Assembly (NCBI GenBank): GCA_020160935.1
Contig: JAIUPL010000025.1
Span: 17,501-81,500, forward strand
Source: Bacteroidota bacterium
GTDB lineage: Bacteria; Bacteroidota; Bacteroidia; Chitinophagales; Saprospiraceae
Length of the DNA stretch: 64,000 nucleotides
Direction: 5' to 3'
Shown: positions 50,824 through 58,936 of the stretch, in pieces
Position numbering within the stretch: position 1 is the first letter of the stretch
Layout of the letters: each line of letters starts with the position of its first letter
The notes under the pieces: model-generated
Told to the model about the DNA's origin: nothing
The model's database searches: none
Seen by the model: the letters and a program-made list of their open reading frames with translations, nothing else
Translations under genes and position numbers: made by a program

Positions 50824-52845
50824 ATGGAACAAGAAGAAAAAAAACGTTCAAGACGCGAGGATGACAGCGAAAATCCACGCAGGGGAGATGAAGGCGGCGA
50901 CGGCATGCCGCGCTTCAGTTTTACCTGGATTTACGTGCTCGTAGGTCTGGCCCTGCTCGGTTTGCAAATGTCCAAAATGATGGGCGCTTCGCGCAAGGCC
51001 GACTGGTCCGACTTCGACCGCTGGGCCCACAAAGGCCAGATCGACCGCCTCGTGGTTGTTAACAACGAAGAAGCCTACATTTATATCCAGAAAGACTCGC
51101 TGGGCTTTGGCGAACACAAAGACATCAAATCGGAGCCCAACAAGTTCAATGCCGACCAGCCGCACTACATCATGAACATCGGTAAACCCGAGGTGATGGA
51201 GCCCAAACTGGCCAAACTGAACGAAGCGCTGATCAAGGAGAAAAAACAACCGATCACCGCCGAATACGACCCGCGCACCAACTGGACGGCCACTATACTG
51301 ACCTACCTGCTGCCCTTGCTGCTGTTCGTAGGCCTCTGGCTTTTTATCCTGCGCCGTATGGGCGGAGGCGCCGGTGGACCGGGCTCGCAGATTTTCAATA
51401 TCGGCAAATCGAAGGCTACCCTGTTCGATAACAGCACCAAGGTGAATATCACTTTTGCCGACGTGGCTGGCCTCGACGAAGCCAAAGAAGAAGTGATGGA
51501 AGTGGTGGATTTCCTGAAAAATCCGAAAAAATACACGACCCTGGGTGGTAAAATCCCCAAAGGTGTGCTGCTCGTAGGCCCTCCAGGTACCGGTAAAACC
51601 CTGCTGGCAAAAGCCGTGGCGGGAGAAGCCGGCGCGCCGTTTTTCTCCATTTCCGGTTCCGATTTCGTGGAAATGTTTGTCGGCGTAGGTGCCTCTCGCG
51701 TCCGCGACCTGTTCCGCCAGGCCCGTGAAAAAGCGCCTTGTATCATCTTTATCGACGAAATCGACGCCATCGGTCGCGCACGCGGTCGCGGCGCCATTCA
51801 AGGTGGCAACGACGAACGTGAAAACACCCTCAACCAGTTGCTGGTGGAAATGGACGGCTTCCCGACCGACAAGGGCGTTATCCTGATGGCTGCTACCAAT
51901 CGCCCGGATATTCTCGACCAGGCGCTGATGCGCCCGGGGCGCTTCGACCGCCAGATCGGCATCGGCCGACCGGATTTGAAAGGCCGTGCGCAGATTTTCG
52001 AGGTACACATGAAAACCATCAAAACAGCGCCGGAAGTGACTTCAAGCCAACTGGCCGAAATGACGCCCGGTTTTGTAGGCGCCGACATCGCCAATGTGTG
52101 CAACGAAGCAGCGCTGATCGCCGCCCGCCGGGGCAAAAAAGCCGTTGACATCGACGATTTTAACTACGCCCTCGATAAGGTAATCGGCGGTCTGGAAAAG
52201 AAAAACAAGATCATCAGTCCGGAAGAAAAGCAGATCATCGCCTACCACGAAGCAGGCCATGCGATTTGCGGCTGGTTCCTCGAACACGCGCATCCGCTCG
52301 TAAAAGTAACCATCGTGCCCCGTGGCTTGGCGGCGCTTGGCTACGCGCAATACCTGCCAAAAGAGCAATACATCACCCGCAAGGAAAAACTGCTCGACGA
52401 TATTTGTATGACCCTCGGCGGCCGCGCGGCCGAATCGGTGGTGTTCAACAAAATCAGCACCGGCGCACAAAGCGACCTCGACCATATCACACGCCTGTCG
52501 TACGATATGATTGTCAACTACGGCCTGAGCGACAAAATCGGCAATGTTTCGTATTACAGCATGCTGAACGAAAGTTATCAGCGTCCGTTCTCCGAGCAGA
52601 CGGCTTTTGCCATCGACCAGGAAGTGAAGGGTATGATCGACGAGCAATACGAGCGTTCGAAAAACCTGCTGCGTGAAAAACGCAAGGAACTCGACGCCCT
52701 GGCGCATGCCCTGCTCGAAAAAGAGGTACTGCACCGCAGCGATCTGGAGAATATCATCGGCAAACGCCCGTTCTCCGATCCAACGCCGGGCGAGAGTTTT
52801 ACCGTTCCAGAAATCGGCCCGGTTCGCACTGAAGACGATGATTAA
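50824..52845 (+). CDS. ftsH: ATP-dependent zinc metalloprotease FtsH
   Basis: 673 residues. Two membrane helices ([18 protein letters not shown] near 35; [20 protein letters not shown] near 160) flank a periplasmic domain. AAA module: Walker [13 protein letters not shown] (about 255), Walker [13 protein letters not shown], second region [23 protein letters not shown] with arginine fingers. Peptidase: [18 protein letters not shown] with HEAGH zinc ligands (about 475), and a later Asp. It degrades membrane and short-lived proteins as a hexamer. The charged N-terminus ([20 protein letters not shown]) is common in the phylum. ATG at 50824. Confidence 0.97.
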   Translation: MEQEEKKRSRREDDSENPRRGDEGGDGMPRFSFTWIYVLVGLALLGLQMSKMMGASRKADWSDFDRWAHKGQIDRLVVVNNEEAYIYIQKDSLGFGEHKDIKSEPNKFNADQPHYIMNIGKPEVMEPKLAKLNEALIKEKKQPITAEYDPRTNWTATILTYLLPLLLFVGLWLFILRRMGGGAGGPGSQIFNIGKSKATLFDNSTKVNITFADVAGLDEAKEEVMEVVDFLKNPKKYTTLGGKIPKGVLLVGPPGTGKTLLAKAVAGEAGAPFFSISGSDFVEMFVGVGASRVRDLFRQAREKAPCIIFIDEIDAIGRARGRGAIQGGNDERENTLNQLLVEMDGFPTDKGVILMAATNRPDILDQALMRPGRFDRQIGIGRPDLKGRAQIFEVHMKTIKTAPEVTSSQLAEMTPGFVGADIANVCNEAALIAARRGKKAVDIDDFNYALDKVIGGLEKKNKIISPEEKQIIAYHEAGHAICGWFLEHAHPLVKVTIVPRGLAALGYAQYLPKEQYITRKEKLLDDICMTLGGRAAESVVFNKISTGAQSDLDHITRLSYDMIVNYGLSDKIGNVSYYSMLNESYQRPFSEQTAFAIDQEVKGMIDEQYERSKNLLREKRKELDALAHALLEKEVLHRSDLENIIGKRPFSDPTPGESFTVPEIGPVRTEDDD

Positions 52846-52964
52846 GCACATTGGATGATACGGATGGAGGACGGGCAGGAAAATTTTATCTGGTTTGATT
52901 ACAAAAAAGAAGAAATTTTCAGACGCCTGTGCTCCATCCGAAAAATCCGTTTTACCTTCGCCGC

Positions 52965-53024
52965 ATGTTCAAACACATCATTATTAGCAGCATTATTATT
53001 ATTCGTCCCGGCCAAAACGCCTGA
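52965..53024 (+). CDS. Candidate Ile-rich leader peptide upstream of ileS
   Basis: 19-codon frame ATG...TGA reading MFKHIIISSIIIIRPGQNA; 7 of 19 residues are Ile and all but one Ile codon is ATT. It lies 254 bases before ileS and 26 bases before a terminator hairpin. CCCGGC (53007-53012), just after the Ile codons, can pair with GCCGGG (53073-53078) in the terminator's right strand. Together this resembles a transcription attenuator that would sense charged tRNA-Ile. No ribosome-binding site is visible and no homologue is known to me; chance cannot be ruled out. Confidence 0.45.
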   Translation: MFKHIIISSIIIIRPGQNA

Positions 53025-53049
53025 CGTGGTGATGCTGTTCATAAAACAG

Positions 53050-53085
53050 AAACCCCGGTAGGTGCGATACTTGCCGGGGTTTTTG
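53050..53085 (+). terminator. Intrinsic terminator before ileS
   Basis: AAACCCCGG (53050-53058) pairs with CCGGGGTTT (53074-53082), followed by TTTTT. It can terminate ftsH transcription or act as the terminator half of an attenuator with the Ile-rich peptide. Confidence 0.8.
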
Positions 53086-53095
53086 ACTTAAATCT

Positions 53096-53247
53096 GTTAG
53101 TTATTAGTTATCAGTTATTGGTTATCAGGGTGGCAAGGAGACCGTCTGTGGATTTGTTTGGCATCCCTTATCGAGTGGCTATACAATTGTATAGACGGTC
53201 TCCTTACCACCCTGATAACTAATAACCAATAACTGATAACTAATAAC
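53096..53247. repeat. Family-B palindrome before ileS
   Basis: Left arm ~53096-53147 (GTTATTA/GTTATCA words, then AGGGTGGCAAGGAGACCGTCT), right arm ~53193-53247. Arms differ by one word. The loop contains GGCATCCCTTATCGAGTGGC at 53160-53179. The ileS start codon is 31 bases downstream. Confidence 0.95.
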
Positions 53248-53277
53248 TTCTTGCCCTCAACATTCACCTTTACTCAG

Positions 53278-56200
53278 ATGTACCGCGAATTCAAACACCT
53301 CCACCTCCCTTCCATCGACGCTGAAATCAGGCAATTCTGGGAAGACGAGCGCATTTTTGAAAAGTCAGTCGAACAGCGCCCCGCTGAGCAGTCATTCGTA
53401 TTTTACGAAGGCCCGCCATCGGCCAACGGTAAACCTGGTATTCACCACGTCATGGCACGGACGGTGAAAGACCTGTTTTGCCGCTACAACACCCTGAAAG
53501 GGCACCGCGTGGAGCGCAAAGGCGGTTGGGATACGCACGGGCTGCCCATCGAATTGCAGGTGGAAAAGGAACTTGGCATCACCAAGGAAGACATCGGTAA
53601 AAAAGTAACGGTAGAAGAATACAACCAGGCCTGCCGCAGCACCGTGATGCGCTACAAGGACTTGTGGGACGACATCACGCGCCGCATGGGCTACTGGGTC
53701 GACCTCGATAATCCGTACATCACATTTGAAAACGATTACATCGAGTCGTGCTGGTGGGTACTGCAACAGTTGTACGAGAAAAAGACTGCTTCCGGAGAGT
53801 CGTTTCTCTACAAAGGCTTTACTATTCAGCCGTATAGCCCCGCCGCTGGTACCGGCCTGAGCACGCACGAACTGAACATGCCAGGCTGCTACAAGGAGGT
53901 GACGGATATTTCCGTGGTCGCACAATTTAAAGTTAAATATGATGATAAGTCGGCTTTCCTATTTGATAGGGTTGATGAAGATGTTTATATCTTGGCGTGG
54001 ACGACCACACCGTGGACATTGCCTAGCAATGTTGCCCTTACTGTTGGGCCTAACATTGAATATGTGAAAGTTAGAACTTATAGCCAATATAGCCATAAAC
54101 CAATTTCAGTTGTTTTGGCTAAACATGCCGTCGAGGATTTTGATAGATATTTAGGAAGACCTACTTTTTCTAACCCTGAATGGAGTATGGGTTTATCAGG
54201 TGAAGTAGTTCAGAAAATTGAAAATTGGCTTCGTCAAGGCATTCCAACAGAAGTAGATTTGCAAAATGGCTACTATAATGTAACAATTGCAGGAGGCTTA
54301 AAACGTATAAGACGAACCCCATATAATTATTCACCAAATAATTCATTTTTAGGCTCCGAACTGGTCGGCCTGCGCTACGAACAACTCCTGCCCACACCGG
54401 CAGCCTCTACTCCCGAACTGGAGGCCAAAGCCTTCCGCGTGATCCCGGGCGATTTCGTGACGACGGAAGATGGTACCGGCGTGGTACACACAGCGCCTTA
54501 TTTTGGCGCCGACGACTTCCGGGCCAGCAAGGCTGCGGGCATTCCGTTTATCGGCATTCCAAACCCGAAAAACCCTGATTTGCCGTTTCCACTGGTGGAC
54601 AAGCAGGGGAAATTCGTGGAGGAGGTGCCGGAGTTTGGCGGCCGCTACGTCAAAGCCGAATACTATTCCAAAGAAGTGACGGCCGACAAGGAATTCAAAC
54701 CTACCGACCTGCTCATTTTCTTGCGCCTGAAAGAAGATAACAAGGCGTTTAAAGTAGAACGCTATAAACACAACTATCCGCACTGCTGGCGGACCGACAA
54801 ACCTGTGTTGTACTACCCGCTCGATTCATGGTTCATCCGTGCATCGGCCGCCCGCGAACGCATGTCGGAACTGAATAAAACCATCAACTGGAAACCGGCC
54901 AGCACCGGCACCGGTCGTTTTGGTCAGTGGCTCGACAACCTGCAGGACTGGAACCTTTCCCGTTCGCGCTATTGGGGCGTGCCGCTGCCGGTATGGCGCA
55001 CGGAAGATGGTGAAGAGGAAATCTGTATTGGATCGGTGGAAGAGTTGTACGATGAGATCGAGCGGGCCGTGGATGCCGGGGTGATGAAGGAGAATCCGTA
55101 TAAACGCATGGATGCGGAAGCAACGCGCGAAAAATTTGTTTTTACAGGAGATGTGACTATCTGGAATATTTTAAAACGTTTTAGCAGGGATAATCGGCAT
55201 GCCCCTACGCAAGAAGAAGATATGTTGTGGCAGGTACTGCGCAATCGCCAAGTAGAAGGTTTTAAATTCAGGCGGCAACATGCCATAGGTTCTTTCATAG
55301 CCGATTTTGTTTGCCTAGCAGCCAAACTGGTGGTGGAAGTGGACGGAGATTATCATAACTCTTCTGAGCAACGTGAATTTGATGAGGCAAGAACGGCTTA
55401 TCTAAATAATTTGGGATTTGAGGTAATTCGATTTACCAATGAAGAGGTGAATAGTAAAAAAGATTGGGTATTGAATGAAATTGCGCGTGTGTTGACCTCA
55501 CCCCCCGGCCCCCTCTCCGAGGGAGAGGGGGAGCGAGTACCCTTGGCATCCTTATCGGGGGATGCCAAGCGGGAAGTCACCCCCTCTCCCTCGGAGAGGG
55601 GGCCGGGGGGTGAGGTCTCAATGGCAGAGGTCGATCTCCACCGCCCCTACATCGATGAAGTTATCCTCGTTTCCCCTTCCGGCAAACCCATGCGCCGCGA
55701 ACTCGACCTCATCGACGTGTGGTTCGACAGCGGCTCCATGCCTTATGCGCAGTGGCACTATCCTTTTGAAAATCAGGGAGTTTTCAAAAATAACTTCCCG
55801 GCCAACTTCATTGCGGAAGGCGTCGACCAGACACGTGGATGGTTCTATACCCTGCATGCTATCGCTACGATGGTGTTCGACTCGGTGGCGTTTAAAAACG
55901 TGGTGTCCAACGGCCTGGTACTCGACAAGGAAGGCAACAAAATGTCGAAATCGAAGGGCAATGTGGTCGACCCGTTTGAAACGATCGCTGAATATGGCGC
56001 CGATGCTACCCGCTGGTACATGATGGCGAATGCCAACCCCTGGGACAACCTCAAATTCGACACTGGAGGCATCCTGGAAGTGCGGAATAAACTGTTCGGT
56101 ACGCTGTTCAATACGTACAACTTCTTTGCGCTGTATGCCAACCTCGACGGGTTTAAAATGGACGAATTCAAGGTGTTGCCGTACGACAAACGCAGCGAAC

Positions 56201-57327
56201 TCGACCGTTGGATCATTTCCAAACTATACTCGCTGGTGGCCGATTACCGCGAAGCCATGGATGATTACGATGTGACCCGCGGCTGCCGTGCTATCGAGTC
56301 ATTTGTCGATGAACACCTGTCGAACTGGTATGTGCGCCTGAGCCGCCGCCGTTTCTGGAAAGGTGAACTCAATGAAGACAAAACGGCGGCCTACCAAACG
56401 CTGTTTGAATGCCTGACGGTGGTGAGCCAACTCATGTCGTCGGTCGCGCCGTTCTTTGCCGATTGGCTGTTTCGCAACCTCACCGCGCCGGTGAAAGACG
56501 TGGCCAAAGCAAAAAACACACCCTTGCGCCACGATTCGGTGCACCTGAGCGACCTCGTGCAGCCCGACGCTTCGAAAGTAGACCAAGACCTGGAAAAGCG
56601 TATGGACTATGCCCAGCGCATTTGTTCGCTGGCATTGAGCATCCGCAAAAAGGAAAAACTACGCGTGCGTTTGCCTTTGCAAAAAATTATGCTGCCGGTA
56701 CTCGACGAAGCCTTTATCGCCGAAGTGGATGGTGTAAAAGACCTGATTCTCAGCGAGATCAATGTGAAAGGGATCGAATACATCACCGATGCGAGTGGCT
56801 TGCTGAAAAAAGCGGCCAAAGCCAATTTCAAAACCCTGGGTGCCAAACTGGGTAAGGATATGAAAGATGCTGCGGCGTTGATTGCAGAATTTACCAACGA
56901 TGACATCAACACCATCGAAAAAACGGGCGACATCAAAATACTGGTTCAGGGCAATGAGTACACCATCACGCCGGAAGACCTGGTGGTGACCACCGAAGAC
57001 CTGCCAGGCTGGAAAGTGGCCTCCGAAGGTGCGCTCACCGTAGCGCTCGATGTGCACATGACGCCCGCATTGCAGGCAGAAGGCACTGCACGCGACCTGG
57101 TGAATCGCATTCAAAACATTCGCAAGGAAAAGGATTTCAACGTGACCGACCGCATCACCGTGACGCTCGAGAAACACCAGGCTATTCTGTCTGCCGTCGA
57201 GCAATTCCACGAATACATCAAAGCCGAAGTGCTGGCCACCGATCTGGTGCTGGCTGATCAGGTAGGCGGCGAAAAAGTGGAACTGGATGATGTGGTGTCG
57301 ATTGGGATCGAAGTGACGGCGAATTGA
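53278..57327 (+). CDS. ileS: Isoleucyl-tRNA synthetase with inserted DUF559 domain
   Basis: 1349 residues from the ATG at 53278 (MYREFKHLHLPSIDAEIRQF), about 200 more than is usual for the phylum. Class I motifs: PSANGKPGIHHVMARTVKD (HIGH variant HHVM), editing-domain AWTTTPWTLPSNVALTVGPN, LIDVWFDSGSMPYAQWHYPF and GNKMSKSKGNVVDP (KMSKS). The HHVM form is the eukaryote-like branch that in known cases resists mupirocin. Residues ~620-783 are a foreign DUF559 endonuclease domain plus a palindrome-encoded peptide, inserted between NPYKRMDAEATREKF and VDLHRPYIDE without breaking the frame. Residues ~217-359 are encoded by A+T-rich DNA unlike the rest. All catalytic motifs are present, so the enzyme is probably active. 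Confidence 0.95.
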   Translation: MYREFKHLHLPSIDAEIRQFWEDERIFEKSVEQRPAEQSFVFYEGPPSANGKPGIHHVMARTVKDLFCRYNTLKGHRVERKGGWDTHGLPIELQVEKELGITKEDIGKKVTVEEYNQACRSTVMRYKDLWDDITRRMGYWVDLDNPYITFENDYIESCWWVLQQLYEKKTASGESFLYKGFTIQPYSPAAGTGLSTHELNMPGCYKEVTDISVVAQFKVKYDDKSAFLFDRVDEDVYILAWTTTPWTLPSNVALTVGPNIEYVKVRTYSQYSHKPISVVLAKHAVEDFDRYLGRPTFSNPEWSMGLSGEVVQKIENWLRQGIPTEVDLQNGYYNVTIAGGLKRIRRTPYNYSPNNSFLGSELVGLRYEQLLPTPAASTPELEAKAFRVIPGDFVTTEDGTGVVHTAPYFGADDFRASKAAGIPFIGIPNPKNPDLPFPLVDKQGKFVEEVPEFGGRYVKAEYYSKEVTADKEFKPTDLLIFLRLKEDNKAFKVERYKHNYPHCWRTDKPVLYYPLDSWFIRASAARERMSELNKTINWKPASTGTGRFGQWLDNLQDWNLSRSRYWGVPLPVWRTEDGEEEICIGSVEELYDEIERAVDAGVMKENPYKRMDAEATREKFVFTGDVTIWNILKRFSRDNRHAPTQEEDMLWQVLRNRQVEGFKFRRQHAIGSFIADFVCLAAKLVVEVDGDYHNSSEQREFDEARTAYLNNLGFEVIRFTNEEVNSKKDWVLNEIARVLTSPPGPLSEGEGERVPLASLSGDAKREVTPSPSERGPGGEVSMAEVDLHRPYIDEVILVSPSGKPMRRELDLIDVWFDSGSMPYAQWHYPFENQGVFKNNFPANFIAEGVDQTRGWFYTLHAIATMVFDSVAFKNVVSNGLVLDKEGNKMSKSKGNVVDPFETIAEYGADATRWYMMANANPWDNLKFDTGGILEVRNKLFGTLFNTYNFFALYANLDGFKMDEFKVLPYDKRSELDRWIISKLYSLVADYREAMDDYDVTRGCRAIESFVDEHLSNWYVRLSRRRFWKGELNEDKTAAYQTLFECLTVVSQLMSSVAPFFADWLFRNLTAPVKDVAKAKNTPLRHDSVHLSDLVQPDASKVDQDLEKRMDYAQRICSLALSIRKKEKLRVRLPLQKIMLPVLDEAFIAEVDGVKDLILSEINVKGIEYITDASGLLKKAAKANFKTLGAKLGKDMKDAAALIAEFTNDDINTIEKTGDIKILVQGNEYTITPEDLVVTTEDLPGWKVASEGALTVALDVHMTPALQAEGTARDLVNRIQNIRKEKDFNVTDRITVTLEKHQAILSAVEQFHEYIKAEVLATDLVLADQVGGEKVELDDVVSIGIEVTAN
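53925..54355 (+). other. A+T-rich mosaic segment inside ileS
   Basis: Codons change abruptly near GTGGTCGCACAATTTAAAG to GAT, GTT, AGA, TAT and AAT-rich use, and return at GGCTCCGAACTGGTCGG. The encoded part (FKVKYDDKSAFLF to YNYSPNNSFLGS) still fits the IleRS editing-domain region. It looks like a homologous replacement from a lower-GC relative. Boundaries are approximate. Confidence 0.65.
55136..55626 (+). mobile_element. In-frame DUF559 endonuclease cassette in ileS
   Basis: About 490 bases with no stop. It encodes a DUF559 domain: TQEEDMLWQVLRNRQVEGFK, FRRQHAIGSFIADFVCLA, KLVVEVDGDYHNSSEQREF, DEARTAYLNNLGFEVIRFTN and EVNSKKDWVLNEIARVL. The Asp of ADFVC and the EVD of VVEVDG fit the PD-(D/E)xK metal site of the Vsr-like nuclease fold. 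A palindrome (55494-55617) completes it. Stand-alone DUF559 genes are common in bacteria. There are no intein splice motifs, so the segment probably stays in the protein. Confidence 0.8.
55494..55617. repeat. GC-rich palindrome within the DUF559 cassette, translated in frame
   Basis: Perfect 38-bp arms 55494-55531 and 55580-55617 (GACCTCACCCCCCGGCCCCC outward), loop 48 bases with an inner hairpin CTTGGCATCC (55542-55551) / GGATGCCAAG (55560-55569). The arms are read as TSPPGPLSEGEGE and SPSERGPGGEV. I recall similar sequence next to DUF559 genes in other Bacteroidota. Confidence 0.95.
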
Positions 57328-57344
57328 AGTCGACAGTAGGAGAA

Positions 57345-57376
57345 AGGCGATGACGGGGAGTCATCGCCTATTTTTA
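57345..57376. terminator. Bidirectional terminator between ileS and the Fic gene
   Basis: AGGCGATGA (57345-57353) pairs with TCATCGCCT (57361-57369), then ATTTTTAT on the plus strand. The minus strand also has a run of T's before the Fic stop. It is a normal short hairpin, unlike the word-repeat palindromes elsewhere. Confidence 0.8.
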
Positions 57377-58765
57377 TATACCTTTAGATTGGCGGTTGAT
57401 TTGTTCCATTATCGCGTTTATGAATGATTTTCTTAGTTCATAGTTTTCGGCCTTGCTGATTTCCTGATGGTATAATTTTTCAATATGAGGGATGGAGGCG
57501 ATTTTTCCTTGATTAAATTTATACTTATACTTGTCCAATTTGATATTAATATCTTGGTGAATATCTGAAGGTTCTACGGTGTGTAAAAAGCCTTGCCAGT
57601 TAGTTCTGAAAATAATTTCATGAATATCTGACCATTTTCCTTTGAGTTCGTTTACCCAGTACTGATCAAAATTGTCTTTATTGGTAATGTGTTCATATTT
57701 ACCCTCAGTAGATAAACCACTACCTTGAAAATCAATGATAAAGGACACCGAATGAAACATGTCTTTCAACTTTAAACAATCTTCTTTTAATTGTTCAAAA
57801 AAAGGCAATATGCTTTTTTCAATTAAGTTGTTGACTACCGTTATATCCTTGATCGTTTTTACAACAGGTTCTGACTTGAACCCTTTTTTAAAGAGTGCAA
57901 TCTCCTTATCCAAATCCCCTTCATCTTCAATACTTTCTCCTTTAGCTCCTTTCAAATAAATTTCGAGGGAATGCAACAGGTTTTCTCCTATGAATTCCAC
58001 GAATGAAGCCAAGTCACCTGCATCCGCTTGTCTTAGAGCATTGTAGTATAAATTGCGTTCTTCCTGTTTTATTACAACTGGAGGGTAACCATCCTGCATC
58101 AACAACAAATTCATGAGCAAGCGTGACATCCGGCCATTCCCGTCATCAAAAGGGTGGATGTCAACAAAACGATAATGGAAAATGGCTGCTATGGCTAAAG
58201 GGTGCAACTCTTTTTTTACTTGTTCTTCTCGCAGCCAGGCCATTAAATCGGCCATTTTTGAGGGCGTTTCCTCAGGGGTGGCGTAATAGTGTATTTCGCC
58301 AGTGGGAGTTTTTACATGATTGGGCATTTTCTTGTATGCCCCGAGTGTTATTTCTTTTTCAACCCGTAACCCATCCTGTGTTTGTGCAGGCGTTTTGTAT
58401 GGTTCTACTAAAATAACCCGGTGTAATTCTCGTATTGCTTTTTCAGATAATTCCTGATGATTTTTTATCATTTCCATCAGGTAGTTAATTGCGTCGTTAT
58501 GCCCTCTGATATCCAGGTGATCTTTGAATGGTTTGCCTTTTGCGGTGAGGCCTTCCATTAAAAATGCAATGGTTTCGCCATAAGTCAATGAATTTCCTTC
58601 AATAGAATTGGAATGATAGTTCCAGTCCAGCCTGAATTTCTGCATTACTCTTGCCTCCTGTTCGGCATCCAAAGGCCGAAGGGAATCCAGTGCGGCTTTT
58701 AGTTGATCTACTCTTTCCAGCAAGGTTTTCAATCCCGAGATTATTTCAGGCAAATTGGATGGCAT
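57374..58765 (-). CDS. Fic family protein (Fic_N plus Fic domain)
   Basis: 463 residues, ATG at 58765. N-terminal Fic_N domain with WNYHSNSIEGNSLTYGETIAF; the SNSIEGN segment is the inhibitory helix of class II Fic proteins. The core motif is HPFDDGNGRMSRLLMN (His for AMP transfer, Asp-Gly-Asn-Gly-Arg for ATP). A ~190-residue C-terminal region is of unknown type. Fic proteins add AMP or other groups to target hydroxyls; the target is unknown and no separate antitoxin is needed with the built-in inhibitory helix. Codons are more A+T-rich than neighbours, suggesting transfer. A TACCTTTG box precedes it. Confidence 0.92.
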   Translation of the reverse strand: MPSNLPEIISGLKTLLERVDQLKAALDSLRPLDAEQEARVMQKFRLDWNYHSNSIEGNSLTYGETIAFLMEGLTAKGKPFKDHLDIRGHNDAINYLMEMIKNHQELSEKAIRELHRVILVEPYKTPAQTQDGLRVEKEITLGAYKKMPNHVKTPTGEIHYYATPEETPSKMADLMAWLREEQVKKELHPLAIAAIFHYRFVDIHPFDDGNGRMSRLLMNLLLMQDGYPPVVIKQEERNLYYNALRQADAGDLASFVEFIGENLLHSLEIYLKGAKGESIEDEGDLDKEIALFKKGFKSEPVVKTIKDITVVNNLIEKSILPFFEQLKEDCLKLKDMFHSVSFIIDFQGSGLSTEGKYEHITNKDNFDQYWVNELKGKWSDIHEIIFRTNWQGFLHTVEPSDIHQDINIKLDKYKYKFNQGKIASIPHIEKLYHQEISKAENYELRKSFINAIMEQINRQSKGI

Positions 58766-58781
58766 GCGTGTTATTTTTTCT

Positions 58782-58789
58782 CAAAGGTA
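58782..58789 (-). promoter_or_regulatory. Candidate -7 box TACCTTTG for the Fic gene
   Basis: Minus strand TACCTTTG, 16 bases before the ATG at 58765; fits TANNTTTG. A TTTTGG lies 12 bases further up, closer than the usual -33 spacing. Confidence 0.4.
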
Positions 58790-58936
58790 GCGAAAGACGT
58801 CCAAAATTGAAGAATGAAAGCGCTGCTTCTTCATTTGTAAGAAATGCCAGGCACGATTTTTTTAACATATTTACATTTCCACATACACATCCCCTCTCCC
58901 TTTCCGTTACTTAGCGCACTTCATACAAAACGACAT

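Noticed and set aside
52855-53061. 68-codon frame after ftsH
   Set aside because: No homology features; it overlaps the Ile-rich frame and runs into the terminator.
55136-55626. Intein in ileS
   Set aside because: No N-terminal Cys/Ser block A, no His-Asn at the end and no Hint-fold motifs; the insert is too short for an intein with a homing nuclease.
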